64,000 nucleotides of DNA. Origin: Leptolyngbyaceae cyanobacterium JSC-12 (lineage in GTDB: Bacteria; Cyanobacteriota; Cyanobacteriia; Leptolyngbyales; Leptolyngbyaceae). This document shows positions 1 through 8,238 of this stretch, one piece after another (positions within the stretch are counted from its first letter, which is position 1; each line of letters starts with the position of its first letter). The translations under genes and the position numbers were made by a program. The notes beneath the pieces are model-generated. The model was not told where the DNA came from and did not search any database. It saw only the letters and a list, made by a program, of their open reading frames with translations. The stretch lies in assembly GCA_000309945.1 (NCBI GenBank), contig CM001633.1, forward strand, positions 5,197,174 through 5,261,173. Direction: 5' to 3'.

Positions 1-1120
1 GGTTGCCCAATGCTGATCCTTCGCTGCGGCGATCACCAATCTCGCGAGTAATTCCTAGACTCAGTTGGTGATATTCCATTGCTCTTGCCGAGTCTCCCCG
101 CGTGCGATAGGCAACCCCCAGATTAATCAAAGATTCTCCTTCTCCCTGCCGATCACCAATCTCCTGGGCGATCACTAAACTCTTACGATGAGACTCGATT
201 GCCCGATCATATCGCCCCAGTGCTTCGTAGGCTTTACCCAAATTTCGCAAGGCGATCGCTTCTCCCCGGCGATCTCGCAGCTCCCAGGCAATCTGCAAAC
301 TCTGAGTGTAGAGGGAAATTGCCTGGTCTGTGTTGCCTAATGAAAGATAGGCAACTCCCATATCACTGAGTACCCGTCCTTCCTCTAGACGATCCTGAGT
401 TTCCCGTTTAATGGTTAAGCTCTGTTCATGGAAAGAAATCGCTTTCGTGTAATCGCCAAACGCCAGGTAAGCCGTCCCTAAACTGCCTAGTGCTCGTCCT
501 TCAAGCCGACGGTTTTTGAGGAGTCCGCGGGCGATCGCTAGACTTTGTTCGTAATAGCGGATGGCGTTCTCATACTGAGCCAAAGACTCGTACACCGTAC
601 CCAGCCCAAGCAGTGCTTCAGCCACCCCATGCTGATTAGTTAGTTGCTGATAAATTAATCGCGTCTGCTCATAGTAGCGCATGGCTTGTTCATACCGGGC
701 AAGTACCTCATAGCCATGCCCCAGGTTCATCAGTGCCTCTGCTTCCTTATCGCGGGCATTCGTCTGCTGAAAAATCCTGAGGGCTTGTTGGTAGTACGCG
801 ATCGCAGGTTCATACTCAGATAAATTCTGAGACACATTCCCCAGGCGCATAAGTGCAATTGCCCCGCCCTGAAGGTCTTGCAATGCTCGATAAATTTGCA
901 CTGCTTGCTGCAAAGTCTGCTTCGCCGCTTCAAACTGCTGAGCCTGGGCTTGCTGGGTACCCTGTTGTAAAAGCTTGTCGGCATCTGACTTGCGTTGAGG
1001 GATTGTCTGCCCCACAGTCTGCTCTACAGTCTGTGCCATGCCTGACAACTCAGCCATCGGCACCAATCCCACCAGCCCTGCAACAAATCCAGCCAAAACA
1101 ACGAACATTCCGTCGTGCAT
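1..1120 (-). CDS. Secreted TPR-repeat protein, N-terminal part (runs off the left edge)
   Basis: The minus-strand frame is open from the ATG at 1120 to base 1, and a TAG lies directly upstream of that ATG. The first ~28 residues (MHDGMFVVLAGFVAGLVGLV) look like a signal peptide. They are followed by at least seven ~40-residue tetratricopeptide repeats of the cyanobacterial type, with recurring blocks such as ALMNLGHGYEVLARYEQAM and IAREIGDR-like ends. The roughly 120-bp periodicity is obvious in the DNA. In cyanobacteria such arrays often end in a CHAT caspase-like domain, and a decayed relative at 44.2 kb does so, but the C-terminus lies outside the window. The role is probably protein-protein scaffolding in the periplasm. 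An internal ATG at 1108 is an alternative start. Confidence 0.85.
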   Translation of the reverse strand, partial: MHDGMFVVLAGFVAGLVGLVPMAELSGMAQTVEQTVGQTIPQRKSDADKLLQQGTQQAQAQQFEAAKQTLQQAVQIYRALQDLQGGAIALMRLGNVSQNLSEYEPAIAYYQQALRIFQQTNARDKEAEALMNLGHGYEVLARYEQAMRYYEQTRLIYQQLTNQHGVAEALLGLGTVYESLAQYENAIRYYEQSLAIARGLLKNRRLEGRALGSLGTAYLAFGDYTKAISFHEQSLTIKRETQDRLEEGRVLSDMGVAYLSLGNTDQAISLYTQSLQIAWELRDRRGEAIALRNLGKAYEALGRYDRAIESHRKSLVIAQEIGDRQGEGESLINLGVAYRTRGDSARAMEYHQLSLGITREIGDRRSEGSALGN

Positions 1121-1528
1121 CTAGTCTGCCTCTGACGTAAAGCCTCTAGTCGATCTTCTCTCCAGCGCAGCCGAGTTATGCAAGTTTCATGAACTGCCAA
1201 GATTATCACTTTAATTCAGCAGTTCTTGAGCCTATTCATCGAATCTTTTTGTTTTAGCGGACGGGATGGATACCATCCTTCTCCTGGCAGTTTGCAGCGT
1301 GTAAAACTTTCCCGAAGGAGACGATGATGTGATGTAGAGGAACTTTAGGTGTACTGAGCAACGTCGTGGAAAGAGTCTTGAGGTCAATGGGCATGGAGGC
1401 ATTGCGCCAAATCCAATGCCTGTTGATGGTAATGAGTGCATGAGGCCTGATTGTTCAGGCGATGCGGTTTATGTGAAACATCGCAACGCCCCCATTGCAA
1501 ACTTAATGGTTTGAGGTTCATTGTCTTT
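1121..1528. other. Intergenic region between divergent genes
   Basis: This ~408-bp spacer separates the divergent TPR gene and the cysteine-repeat gene, so both promoters should lie here. The only structure I see is a small hairpin, GCCTGA-TTGT-TCAGGC, at 1445-1460, about 70 bp before the downstream start. Short ORFs here have no recognisable content. I could not assign promoter boxes. Confidence 0.4.
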
Positions 1529-3088
1529 ATGAAATGCATTCATTCACTCGCGGCTGTATCAAGCCGTACTGTTGCATCTAAACATGTTCTATTAGGTCTT
1601 GCACTGACTAGTGTTTTATCGGGCAGTGTGATACTAGGAATCAGTTCTACAGCGTCTGCTGCGACTTCGGGAACTGCAACTGCCCAAGCAGTTCAAGATT
1701 TCTTAGATCAACCCGTTCAAAATCGCCGAGTGCCCAATCGGCGATCGCGAGACGCCATTATTCAACTAGTATTGCAAGCTGCATCCCAGCGATCGGGCAT
1801 TCCGGTCAATCAACTGAGTCTCTCTCGGTTAACTGCGACCACCTTTGATAATTCCTGCAGTTTCAACTTTGGCGAAATTTGTAATGACATTTATCAACCC
1901 ATTTCTGGATGGAAAGCGATCGTTAATGTGAAAGGGCAGTCCTGGCTTTATCATGTGAATCGGTCTGGGTCTCGGATTGTGTTGGATCCAAAAGTGCTGA
2001 AAGAAAAGCCTGTTAGCACGATGCCTGGAGCTTACATTGATGCGGTCACCACAGATGCAGCGCGACGGGCTAATATTTCTCCGGCAGACGTGCGGATTTT
2101 GCAAAGCCGACAAAAGACATTTGGTAATCCTTGTGAGTTTAACTTTGGCGAAATTTGCACTAAGGAATACAATCCGATTGATGGCTACGAAGTGTGGGCA
2201 CAGGTAAAAGGGCAAACCTGGAAATATCACGTTGATCGCGCTGGTAGACGGGTTGTCCTCGATCCAAAAGTGGCAGCTTCTACGGCATACATCATGCCTG
2301 TCGCGCTGCAAACTCGAATTTTGTCTGATGCAGCAGCCCGGTCGGGGCTACCAGCCTCTAGTTTGCAAATTAGCCAGGCAACCCCGCGCACCTTTAGTAA
2401 TGCCTGCGTTTTTGGCTTTGGTGAAATGTGCCCTATGATTTATCAACCCATTGAAGGGTGGGAAACTATAGTGCAAGTCCGCGATCAAACCTGGGCGTAT
2501 CACATTGATCGCACAGGTGCCCAACTAGCAGTGGATCCGCGTGTCACCAGCGTAGGACGATTGCCTGTTTCTGTTGAAAATGCAGTGCGACAGAATGCTA
2601 AAACCTGGACCAATTTGCCCACGTTAAAAATTGTTTCTGCTAGATCCCAAACCTGGGGCAACGACTGTGCCTTCAACTTTGGCAAACTGTGTCCAGCAAA
2701 CTACCAACCAGTTGATGGCTGGGAAGTTAAGGTGAACAGTGGAGCACTGGAGTGGACGTACCACACAAATCGGGATGGGAGCCTGGTGGTGATGGATCGA
2801 CGGGGTATCTTGCCCTCAAAAGTGGCAGATGCGATCGCCCGTGATATTGTCAAACGGTCTGGTCCCTTGGTTACTCCAAATTCGCTGCGGTTCCTGGAAG
2901 TCAAGGAACAATCGAAACGAGTCTGTTTTCTCTTTAGTGGTTGTCGGAATGAGCTTGCCTACCTGGCGATCGTGTCCAATGGTCGCCAACAGTGGGGCTA
3001 TCAATCGGATGATCAGGGTAGACAAGTGTTACCTGTTGCCATCACACAGGTGCGCCAAGCCTCCGATAATTCCGTTAGCCAACGATAA
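1529..3088 (+). CDS. Secreted protein with five cysteine-containing repeats
   Basis: I chose the ATG at 1529 over an upstream start at 1451. It is preceded by a GAGG-type ribosome site and begins a clean signal peptide (MKCIHSLAAVSS, a hydrophobic core, then STASAA). After the export signal come four ~90-residue repeats. Each has a helical segment, then a core reading roughly (F/W)xNxCxFxFGxxCxxxYxPxxGWE, a short W-x-YH strand and a (L/M/V)DP/R end. A fifth, divergent copy (CFLFSGC, then WGYQSDDQG) sits at the C-terminus. The paired cysteines about 8 residues apart in each repeat suggest one disulfide per module. I do not recognise the family. An exported, cell-surface or periplasmic location is inferred. 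Confidence 0.8.
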   Translation: MKCIHSLAAVSSRTVASKHVLLGLALTSVLSGSVILGISSTASAATSGTATAQAVQDFLDQPVQNRRVPNRRSRDAIIQLVLQAASQRSGIPVNQLSLSRLTATTFDNSCSFNFGEICNDIYQPISGWKAIVNVKGQSWLYHVNRSGSRIVLDPKVLKEKPVSTMPGAYIDAVTTDAARRANISPADVRILQSRQKTFGNPCEFNFGEICTKEYNPIDGYEVWAQVKGQTWKYHVDRAGRRVVLDPKVAASTAYIMPVALQTRILSDAAARSGLPASSLQISQATPRTFSNACVFGFGEMCPMIYQPIEGWETIVQVRDQTWAYHIDRTGAQLAVDPRVTSVGRLPVSVENAVRQNAKTWTNLPTLKIVSARSQTWGNDCAFNFGKLCPANYQPVDGWEVKVNSGALEWTYHTNRDGSLVVMDRRGILPSKVADAIARDIVKRSGPLVTPNSLRFLEVKEQSKRVCFLFSGCRNELAYLAIVSNGRQQWGYQSDDQGRQVLPVAITQVRQASDNSVSQR

Positions 3089-3253
3089 GTGATCCATCGT
3101 AAGGGTATCCCTTAGTCTGTGCCTGGTGATGCCCTTACACAGTGGGTAGAGTTATCTTTGCATCATTTCATTTGGTTGATTAGTCAAGCACAGATAGGGG
3201 ATAGTGGAACAAAATCATCCACTGTCCATTTGCCATATTTCAGATGTTTTGCA

Positions 3254-3733
3254 ATGTCAGACTCTATGCTGCATAAACCCACTGATGCCACAATCAACTC
3301 TGCGTTTACTGGTCCCGTCTTGCGCCCTTGGGATGTTGAACCAGCCGTAGTTGAATTGCAAGAATTACTTCGGGCACACGGATTTCGGTTAGCTATCACG
3401 GGAGAATTCGATAGCCATACAGAAGACGCGGTACTCATCTTTCAGCGACAAAAGGGGATTCGCGTTGATGCGATCGTGGGACCAAAAACTTGGGCAGCCT
3501 TGAAGCAAGATGTCAAAGCTAGCGCACGAGTTCTGCGAAAAGGACATTCGGGAATGGATGTACATGAATTGCAGGGATTGTTGATGGTGAATGGTTATGA
3601 TGTGACACGGGATGGTTTCTTTACAGAAGAAACAAAAGAAGCCGTTATTGATTTTCAGAAACGACACAAGCTGCGAGAGACAGGGCAGGTCGATCGCGTC
3701 ACGTGGTCGATTTTAGAAAACAAACGTCGTTAG
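3254..3733 (+). CDS. Protein with two peptidoglycan-binding (PG_binding_1) domains
   Basis: Two tandem copies of the three-helix PG_binding_1 fold are readable: VVELQELLRAHGF...DAVLIFQRQKGI...VGPKTWAAL, then VHELQGLLMVNGYDV...AVIDFQKRHKL...VDRVTWSIL. The frame extends up to a GTG at 3119, but that extra stretch looks non-coding, so I take the ATG at 3254 (MSDSMLHKP); the ATG at 3266 is also possible. There is no signal peptide and no catalytic domain, which is common for small cyanobacterial proteins of this type. It probably binds cell-wall glycan. It is convergent with the phosphate-binding protein gene downstream. Confidence 0.78.
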   Translation: MSDSMLHKPTDATINSAFTGPVLRPWDVEPAVVELQELLRAHGFRLAITGEFDSHTEDAVLIFQRQKGIRVDAIVGPKTWAALKQDVKASARVLRKGHSGMDVHELQGLLMVNGYDVTRDGFFTEETKEAVIDFQKRHKLRETGQVDRVTWSILENKRR

Positions 3734-3748
3734 TCGCAAATAAACTGC

Positions 3749-3880
3749 TAATCCCTCTACCCCAACTAAATTTAGTAGATCTCAAGAGGTAATGATGAGC
3801 AGCGTTAGCCGCCATCATGCCAAACTCAAAAATCACAATGATTTGGGCACTATCCTAAATTTAAGAAGCAGAGGGATTAA
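3749..3880. repeat. Structured convergent intergenic element with nested hairpins
   Basis: Between two convergent genes, the outer arms at 3749-3775 (TAATCCCTCT...TAAATTTAG) and 3855-3880 (CTAAATTTAA...GAGGGATTAA) form an imperfect inverted repeat of ~25 bp. Inside it lie a hairpin at 3792-3818 (ATGATG/CATCAT with a GC-rich inner stem) and a smaller one at 3830-3844 (AAATCA-CAA-TGATTT). It could be a bidirectional terminator or a small palindromic repeat element. Confidence 0.5.
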
Positions 3881-3913
3881 CAACCTTGTTCTTTCGTTTA
3901 CTGTCTTTTTCCT

Positions 3914-5002
3914 CTATTTCTTTGAGGTAGGCGCTTGTTCAGATAACTGGAACACAGCTTGTCTTCTCAGTAGTTCTGAGATCGTGACATTCGGTTGTGG
4001 TACACCTTCAAACACCGTACCAATTTCACCTCGAGTAAACTGAATCGTTGCCAAACGGTAAGCTTCAGCAGGAAGCGGAATATACCCAACAGTATTAGTT
4101 ACTCGTGGAACCTGGGCTAAATAATACTCAACAAAAGCTTTTAACACTGGCTTATCTTGAGCCGATTTTGCATTCACATAGATAAAAAGAGGGCGTGAGA
4201 ATGGTTGATACTGAGCTTTCTCTACGGCTGTGCGGGAAGGCGCTACAGGTCCTTTACCATTATCTATCGCAAGTGCTTTTAGTCGTTGTTGGTTAGCTTC
4301 AAAGTATGCAAATGGAATATACCCCAGTGCATTTGGATCACGTTCAATTCCTTGTACGATGACATTATCGTCTTCGCTATCGTTATAGTCAGTGCGACTT
4401 CCTTTTGCGTCTCCAGTAAGTACTTCGTTGAAATAGTCAAAGGTTCCAGAATTACTTCCAGCACCGTATAGATTTAAGGGGCGATTTGGGAAAGAGGCAC
4501 GAATCTGATTCCAGGTCTTGATTTTGCCCTCAGCGTCTGGCTCCCAGGTTTTTCTCAATTCATCAATCGTAATGTCTTTTGCCCAATCATTTTTAGGGTT
4601 CACTGCAATTGTCAAGGCATCAAAGGCAACTGGCAATTCAATAAAGGCAATACCCTTTTCAGCACATTTCTCCATCTCAACTAACAAAATCGGACGGGAT
4701 GCATTGCTGATATCTGTTTCACCATTACAGAATTTGTTAAAACCAGCGCTAGTGCCCGAAAACTTGACATCAATTTTAACGTTCGGCTTCAGTTTGCGAT
4801 ATTCTTTCGCGATCGCTTCCGAAATTGGATAAACCGTGCTTGAACCGTTAATTTTGATTTCTTCCCGTTGAGATACCTGGACATTGTTACCGGTCTGACT
4901 GCCCTGAGGCGCACAGCTAACCGAGCCAATCAGCAAGCTCCCCGAAACCAATAGAACGGCAATCTTACGAGCTGATGATGTTGAGACTGAAAGAAGTTTC
5001 AT
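3914..5002 (-). CDS. pstS: Phosphate ABC transporter substrate-binding protein (PstS/SphX type)
   Basis: This is a periplasmic phosphate-binding protein. The mature part has the PstS hallmarks: INGSSTVYPISEAIAKEY near the N-terminus, KFSGTSAGFNKFCNGETDI, the TIAVNPKNDWA strand and the GAGSNSGTFDYF phosphate-binding loop. The frame extends to 5059, but the ATG at 5002 starts directly before a signal sequence and has an AGGA ribosome site. The signal ends GSVSC, resembling a lipobox with an atypical -3 residue, so lipid anchoring is likely but not certain. No pstC, pstA, pstB or phoU lies nearby, so it is an orphan like SphX of other cyanobacteria. I saw no convincing Pho box upstream. Confidence 0.9.
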   Translation of the reverse strand: MKLLSVSTSSARKIAVLLVSGSLLIGSVSCAPQGSQTGNNVQVSQREEIKINGSSTVYPISEAIAKEYRKLKPNVKIDVKFSGTSAGFNKFCNGETDISNASRPILLVEMEKCAEKGIAFIELPVAFDALTIAVNPKNDWAKDITIDELRKTWEPDAEGKIKTWNQIRASFPNRPLNLYGAGSNSGTFDYFNEVLTGDAKGSRTDYNDSEDDNVIVQGIERDPNALGYIPFAYFEANQQRLKALAIDNGKGPVAPSRTAVEKAQYQPFSRPLFIYVNAKSAQDKPVLKAFVEYYLAQVPRVTNTVGYIPLPAEAYRLATIQFTRGEIGTVFEGVPQPNVTISELLRRQAVFQLSEQAPTSKK

Positions 5003-5269
5003 AGATGGGTTTCCTACTATTTCGCCGAGTGGTTGTATCACTGGGCACATTAAAATCATTTCAAATAAACTTAGTTTGTCAAGTTTGGCAAAACACTTGT
5101 CAGGCTAATTTTTCTAAAGAAACGCAATCAATTGTGAAAGCTTTTGCGAGAGTGAGCAGGGAATCTCTAAACGGAGCGGTGCAGGCAGTAATATCCATCT
5201 CTGGCATCAAGTTTTTTAAGAATAGTGCGTGATACTTTGATTGAGCTTTTACCCACGCAGGTGTCTTAT

Positions 5270-6725
5270 CACAACTTGGCAAGTTACCGAAGTAGAAAAA
5301 ACGATCGCCAATCAACTGGGGAGGAGAGCTTGTAAAATCTGTTCATTTGTATGTCCGTGAGAACATCGCGTCACAATGAATTGCAGCAAATCATCAAAGG
5401 CTTGACGAGTGAGGGTATAGAGCTTCTGTCCCACCGTTTGCTTGCCTTGAGCAAACTCAAATCGTTCAGATTGTGCGCCAGAACAGGCAGTCCGTTGCAG
5501 AATCGACTGCGCCACGCAACTAAGACGGAAGTGACGGTTGACCGCTTCCTCGTTCCGCACCTGAGCCGACTCTAGCCCGGTGTGCTGTTTGCTCACCTCA
5601 TGAAAGACCTCGCAGGACCATCGATAACTCCAAGTCTGCATGACTCGCCCACTTTCCCAATGCAACGCATCGGTGAGCAGGAAGCGAGGTGGGTCTTGTA
5701 AATCTGCTTGCTCGTGGACGATGACCAATCGCTTGCGTCCAAACTTCTTGAGGCGCACGACTTTGGTAAATGCCCAAATCGGTTTCGTTTCGCCGTTGCG
5801 GCAAGTGACTTGAATCGGGCGAAAGCTCTCTGGGTGATGGATTCTGAGTTCTAAACCAATCGCATCTACCCGTTGCCATTGGTCATTCCACAAGATGTTG
5901 CGAGAACTTTCAACTTCACTCACCCAGTGTTTTCCTGCGGACTCAATCATGGTGGTTAACTCAACAGTCAACACCCCATTGTCAAACGCATAATCGGCGG
6001 TGGGAAATTGTCCTTCCGCTTCCACTTGGCGCACAATCTCGACGGCAATCTCGGTGCGTTTGCGATACTCCAATCGATTCTTGTGATAATGCAACATCTC
6101 AATCAGTCGTTCTCGCACTTGGTCTAAATCGTCATAGTGGGATTTTGCCGTCACCTTCAGATACTCCCGTTCTGCCACTGAAAAATCTGGAAACTGCACC
6201 ACCACGTCAATCCCATCAATTAGGTGGCGGTTCGCAATCGTCGCCGTCACCACCGTTTGAAAGCAACTCATCCGATGTTCCACATAATCATAGGATCGCT
6301 TCACCCCAAAGATCTGCTTGCCCCAATCGTGATGGCTGAGCGTCCAATCCAGACTGATGACTTCTCGCCCTCGCCCCTGATGCTCTTTGGCTATCACAGC
6401 ACGATGATGGGACATTAACTCTGAACTCCTCCAGCCCGCCTCAAACACCGCTGCGTGCATCGCTCTTCGTCCGCCGACCTCCCCACCTGCTACCCATTGT
6501 CCGGCAATCCCTTGCAAGGTTTTGTTCTCACTCAACAGCAATCCGGTCACATAGCGACTCACCTGCTCAAAGCCTGCGCCTCGGCAGAACAGGTCTCGAT
6601 ATTTCCCAAACTCTTGAGCAATCGTCGATGGCACAGCGACAAAGGGCAGCATGATACGGCTACGGCTAACGTCTCCTACATTTTCTGCTTATCTTTTTCC
6701 TTTCTGGGTAACTTGCCAAGTCGTG
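5270..6725 (-). mobile_element. Insertion sequence copy 1 (IS4/IS701-like, 1456 bp)
   Basis: The ends are 18-bp inverted repeats, CACAACTTGGCAAGTTAC at 5270 and its near-complement GTAACTTGCCAAGTCGTG ending at 6725, with one mismatch. Immediately outside both ends lies the direct repeat TCTTAT (5264-5269 and 6726-6731), a 6-bp target-site duplication. The element carries a single transposase gene on the minus strand. An inverted copy of exactly the same length lies at 36418-37873, and comparing the two copies fixed the ends. Confidence 0.93.
5312..6652 (-). CDS. Transposase of IS copy 1
   Basis: This 446-residue DDE transposase is intact. The first Asp is in VISLDWTLSHHDWG (about residue 101) and the second in TADYAFDNGVL. 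The catalytic Glu is in WSYRWSCEVFHEVSK, which fits the IS4-superfamily R-x3-E-x6-K pattern, with Trp in place of the usual Tyr. The N-terminal helix region (SRYVTGLLLSENKTLQG) resembles the IS701 family. The product appears identical to that of copy 2, which implies recent transposition. I am sure of transposase, less sure of IS701 over another IS4-superfamily group. Confidence 0.93.
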   Translation of the reverse strand: MLPFVAVPSTIAQEFGKYRDLFCRGAGFEQVSRYVTGLLLSENKTLQGIAGQWVAGGEVGGRRAMHAAVFEAGWRSSELMSHHRAVIAKEHQGRGREVISLDWTLSHHDWGKQIFGVKRSYDYVEHRMSCFQTVVTATIANRHLIDGIDVVVQFPDFSVAEREYLKVTAKSHYDDLDQVRERLIEMLHYHKNRLEYRKRTEIAVEIVRQVEAEGQFPTADYAFDNGVLTVELTTMIESAGKHWVSEVESSRNILWNDQWQRVDAIGLELRIHHPESFRPIQVTCRNGETKPIWAFTKVVRLKKFGRKRLVIVHEQADLQDPPRFLLTDALHWESGRVMQTWSYRWSCEVFHEVSKQHTGLESAQVRNEEAVNRHFRLSCVAQSILQRTACSGAQSERFEFAQGKQTVGQKLYTLTRQAFDDLLQFIVTRCSHGHTNEQILQALLPS

Positions 6726-6879
6726 TCTTATTCTGATCGTAATTTACTGAATAAAGCAGGGAATAGAGCAGGCTTCAATTGCTCTAGAGATGCAAAAGCA
6801 TTTTTATTTAGTTTGAAATAGGGCAAAATGGCTAGAAAGGATTCATTCAGAAGTGGGGAATGACCAGGGGATAGTGCGA

Positions 6880-7374
6880 ATGACACAGGTGTTAATTGGG
6901 GTAATTTGTTTTGCGATCGCCTTTATACTTGCCAGCCTGGTAGAATACTGGGTTCATCGCTTAATGCATCGCCCATTAAAATTGGGTGAACGCCACCGAG
7001 ATCATCATCGCCGCAATGAGGGGCAGGGAGTCCTTTGGGAATTTTTCGATTACGTCAAAGGCTCAAGTGTTGTGATGCTGCCGATGTTTTTCGTGTCAAT
7101 TGCCGCAGGCATTGGATGGATGTTGGGGGCTGTGGTGTATGCGGCCTTTTCGTCTTACGCTCATCAACTGCAACATGAAAATCCCACCAAGTGCTTCTGG
7201 ATGAAGATGCCTGTTCACTATGTGCATCACAAATACAATATGTGGCATCACAACTTTGGCTTAGGGGTTGATTGGTGGGATCGTGTTTTTGGCACCTACA
7301 AACCCGTGGAATGGCTGGATAAAGATGAGTTAAATCAGGACGATCGCAACTTGCTCCAACTCCGTTGGTGGTAA
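6880..7374 (+). CDS. Membrane fatty acid hydroxylase / sterol desaturase family protein
   Basis: A small integral membrane di-iron oxygenase of about 164 residues. The histidine clusters expected of the family are present: HRLMHR, HRDHHR and HHKYNMWHH, with another His in SYAHQLQHE. Two or three hydrophobic segments flank them. The family hydroxylates lipids such as fatty acids, sterols and carotenoids; the substrate cannot be read here. I chose the ATG at 6880, which has a CAGGGGATAG ribosome site, over the GTG at 6853. The next genes are an Mpo1-like protein and an amidohydrolase in the same direction, but a 357-bp gap argues against one tight operon. Confidence 0.82.
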   Translation: MTQVLIGVICFAIAFILASLVEYWVHRLMHRPLKLGERHRDHHRRNEGQGVLWEFFDYVKGSSVVMLPMFFVSIAAGIGWMLGAVVYAAFSSYAHQLQHENPTKCFWMKMPVHYVHHKYNMWHHNFGLGVDWWDRVFGTYKPVEWLDKDELNQDDRNLLQLRWW

Positions 7375-7731
7375 GGGATTTGTCTAGGAAAGGAAACTCC
7401 TGATCTCTATCTGCCCACGTTTTTGGTTAGCAATTACAACTGGAACCTGTTCTGAGGTTTCAATCACCAGTACCACATCTGCCCCACAGGATGGGGCACA
7501 CTCAAACGCCAAACTGGTTCAGTTGATACCACTGAGAGTTCCTCACAATGTTGAATGTCAAAAGGAGTGGAAGCGAACCCAGACAGATCCAGACTTGGGG
7601 AATAGAGGATATCACGAACATACAGCCTATTACAAATCCAAAGATTTTCCCTCACTCTGTAAACACTCCCAAAAGCCCGTGCTATGGTGCCTACAACCAT
7701 TTGCCCATCAGGGCTGCTTGGAGGAAACGTT
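7375..7731. other. Intergenic region
   Basis: There are 357 bp between the hydroxylase and the Mpo1-like gene. A 7-bp hairpin (TGCCCCA/TGGGGCA) spans 7480-7498 and has no T-run. Small ORFs on both strands have no recognisable protein features. The 3' end holds the strong ribosome site of the next gene. Confidence 0.4.
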
Positions 7732-8046
7732 GTGAGCTATTTTCAAGAGGCAAAGGCACACTTCATTGCCAGCCACCAAAACCCGATTAATCAAGCTCTG
7801 CATCATCTCACCAACATGCTAGCGATCGCGGCAGTTGTCTTTTTATTGATTGACTGGCGCATTACGCTGGTTTGTTTAGTGTTCACGCAAGTCTTCGCTC
7901 TTGGTGGACATGCCTTCTTCGAGAAAAACGAGCCTGCTTTCGTTAAGTATCCTGGCATCACGATTCTTGCATCCCTATCTTGGTCACTTGATCACTGGTT
8001 CGGACTGCGACAAATTTTGACCCATTTTAAGGAGGTTAGAGGCTGA
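7732..8046 (+). CDS. Mpo1-like (DUF962) membrane protein
   Basis: I place the start at the GTG at 7732 because TTGGAGGAAACGTT puts a near-perfect ribosome site 8 bases before it; the ATG at 7684 has none. The 104-residue product has the layout of the Mpo1/DUF962 family: AHFIASHQNPINQALHHL, two hydrophobic helices, then GHAFFEKNEPAFVKYP and a final SWSLDHWF segment. Yeast Mpo1 is an Fe2+-dependent dioxygenase that shortens 2-hydroxy fatty acids by alpha-oxidation, and the conserved His and Asn/Glu positions are present here. The bacterial function is not established. The preceding gene is a lipid hydroxylase-type enzyme, so a linked fatty-acid role is possible. Confidence 0.8.
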   Translation: MSYFQEAKAHFIASHQNPINQALHHLTNMLAIAAVVFLLIDWRITLVCLVFTQVFALGGHAFFEKNEPAFVKYPGITILASLSWSLDHWFGLRQILTHFKEVRG

Positions 8047-8238
8047 GGCAGGGGATGGGGTTTGGGGTGTGGGGTATTGGGAGAGAAATCTTTAGATGGT
8101 TGATTTTAGATCGCAAGTCAGGAGTAGTTACCCGTCTACCTCACCTTCCCCACCTGCCTTAATTTTTTTCCCCTCTCCCCATCCCCCCATCCCCCCACTT
8201 CATCCTCCATTCCCTTTTCCCTGATTCAAAGGAGACCT
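8047..8238. other. G-tract / C-tract intergenic region (possible G-quadruplex or long hairpin)
   Basis: Four GGGG tracts occur at 8051-8054, 8057-8060, 8064-8067 and 8071-8074. Four C-tracts (4, 4, 6 and 6 bases) occur at 8170-8196. The first set fits a G-quadruplex pattern on the plus strand and the second one on the minus strand. The two sets are also complementary (GGGGATGGGG against CCCCATCCCC) and could pair into one long stem just upstream of the amidohydrolase gene. No gene is present. Confidence 0.55.

Noticed and set aside
1-1120. 120-bp periodic repeats resembling a CRISPR or satellite array
   Set aside because: The periodicity is the TPR codon repeat on the minus strand; units vary in sequence and stay in frame.
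1232-1441. 69-residue minus-strand ORF in the first intergenic region
   Set aside because: No ribosome site, no protein-like features and located in a presumed promoter region.
5003-5269. Pho boxes upstream of pstS
   Set aside because: Only two TTGACAA-like strings were found, not the tandem CTTAACCT-type repeats expected for PhoB sites in cyanobacteria.
5100-5315. 71-residue minus-strand ORF across the left end of IS copy 1
   Set aside because: It crosses the IS boundary and target duplication, so it cannot be an ancestral gene.
7464-7700. 78-residue minus-strand ORF between hydroxylase and Mpo1-like genes
   Set aside because: Composition is not protein-like and it overlaps the upstream region of the Mpo1-like gene.
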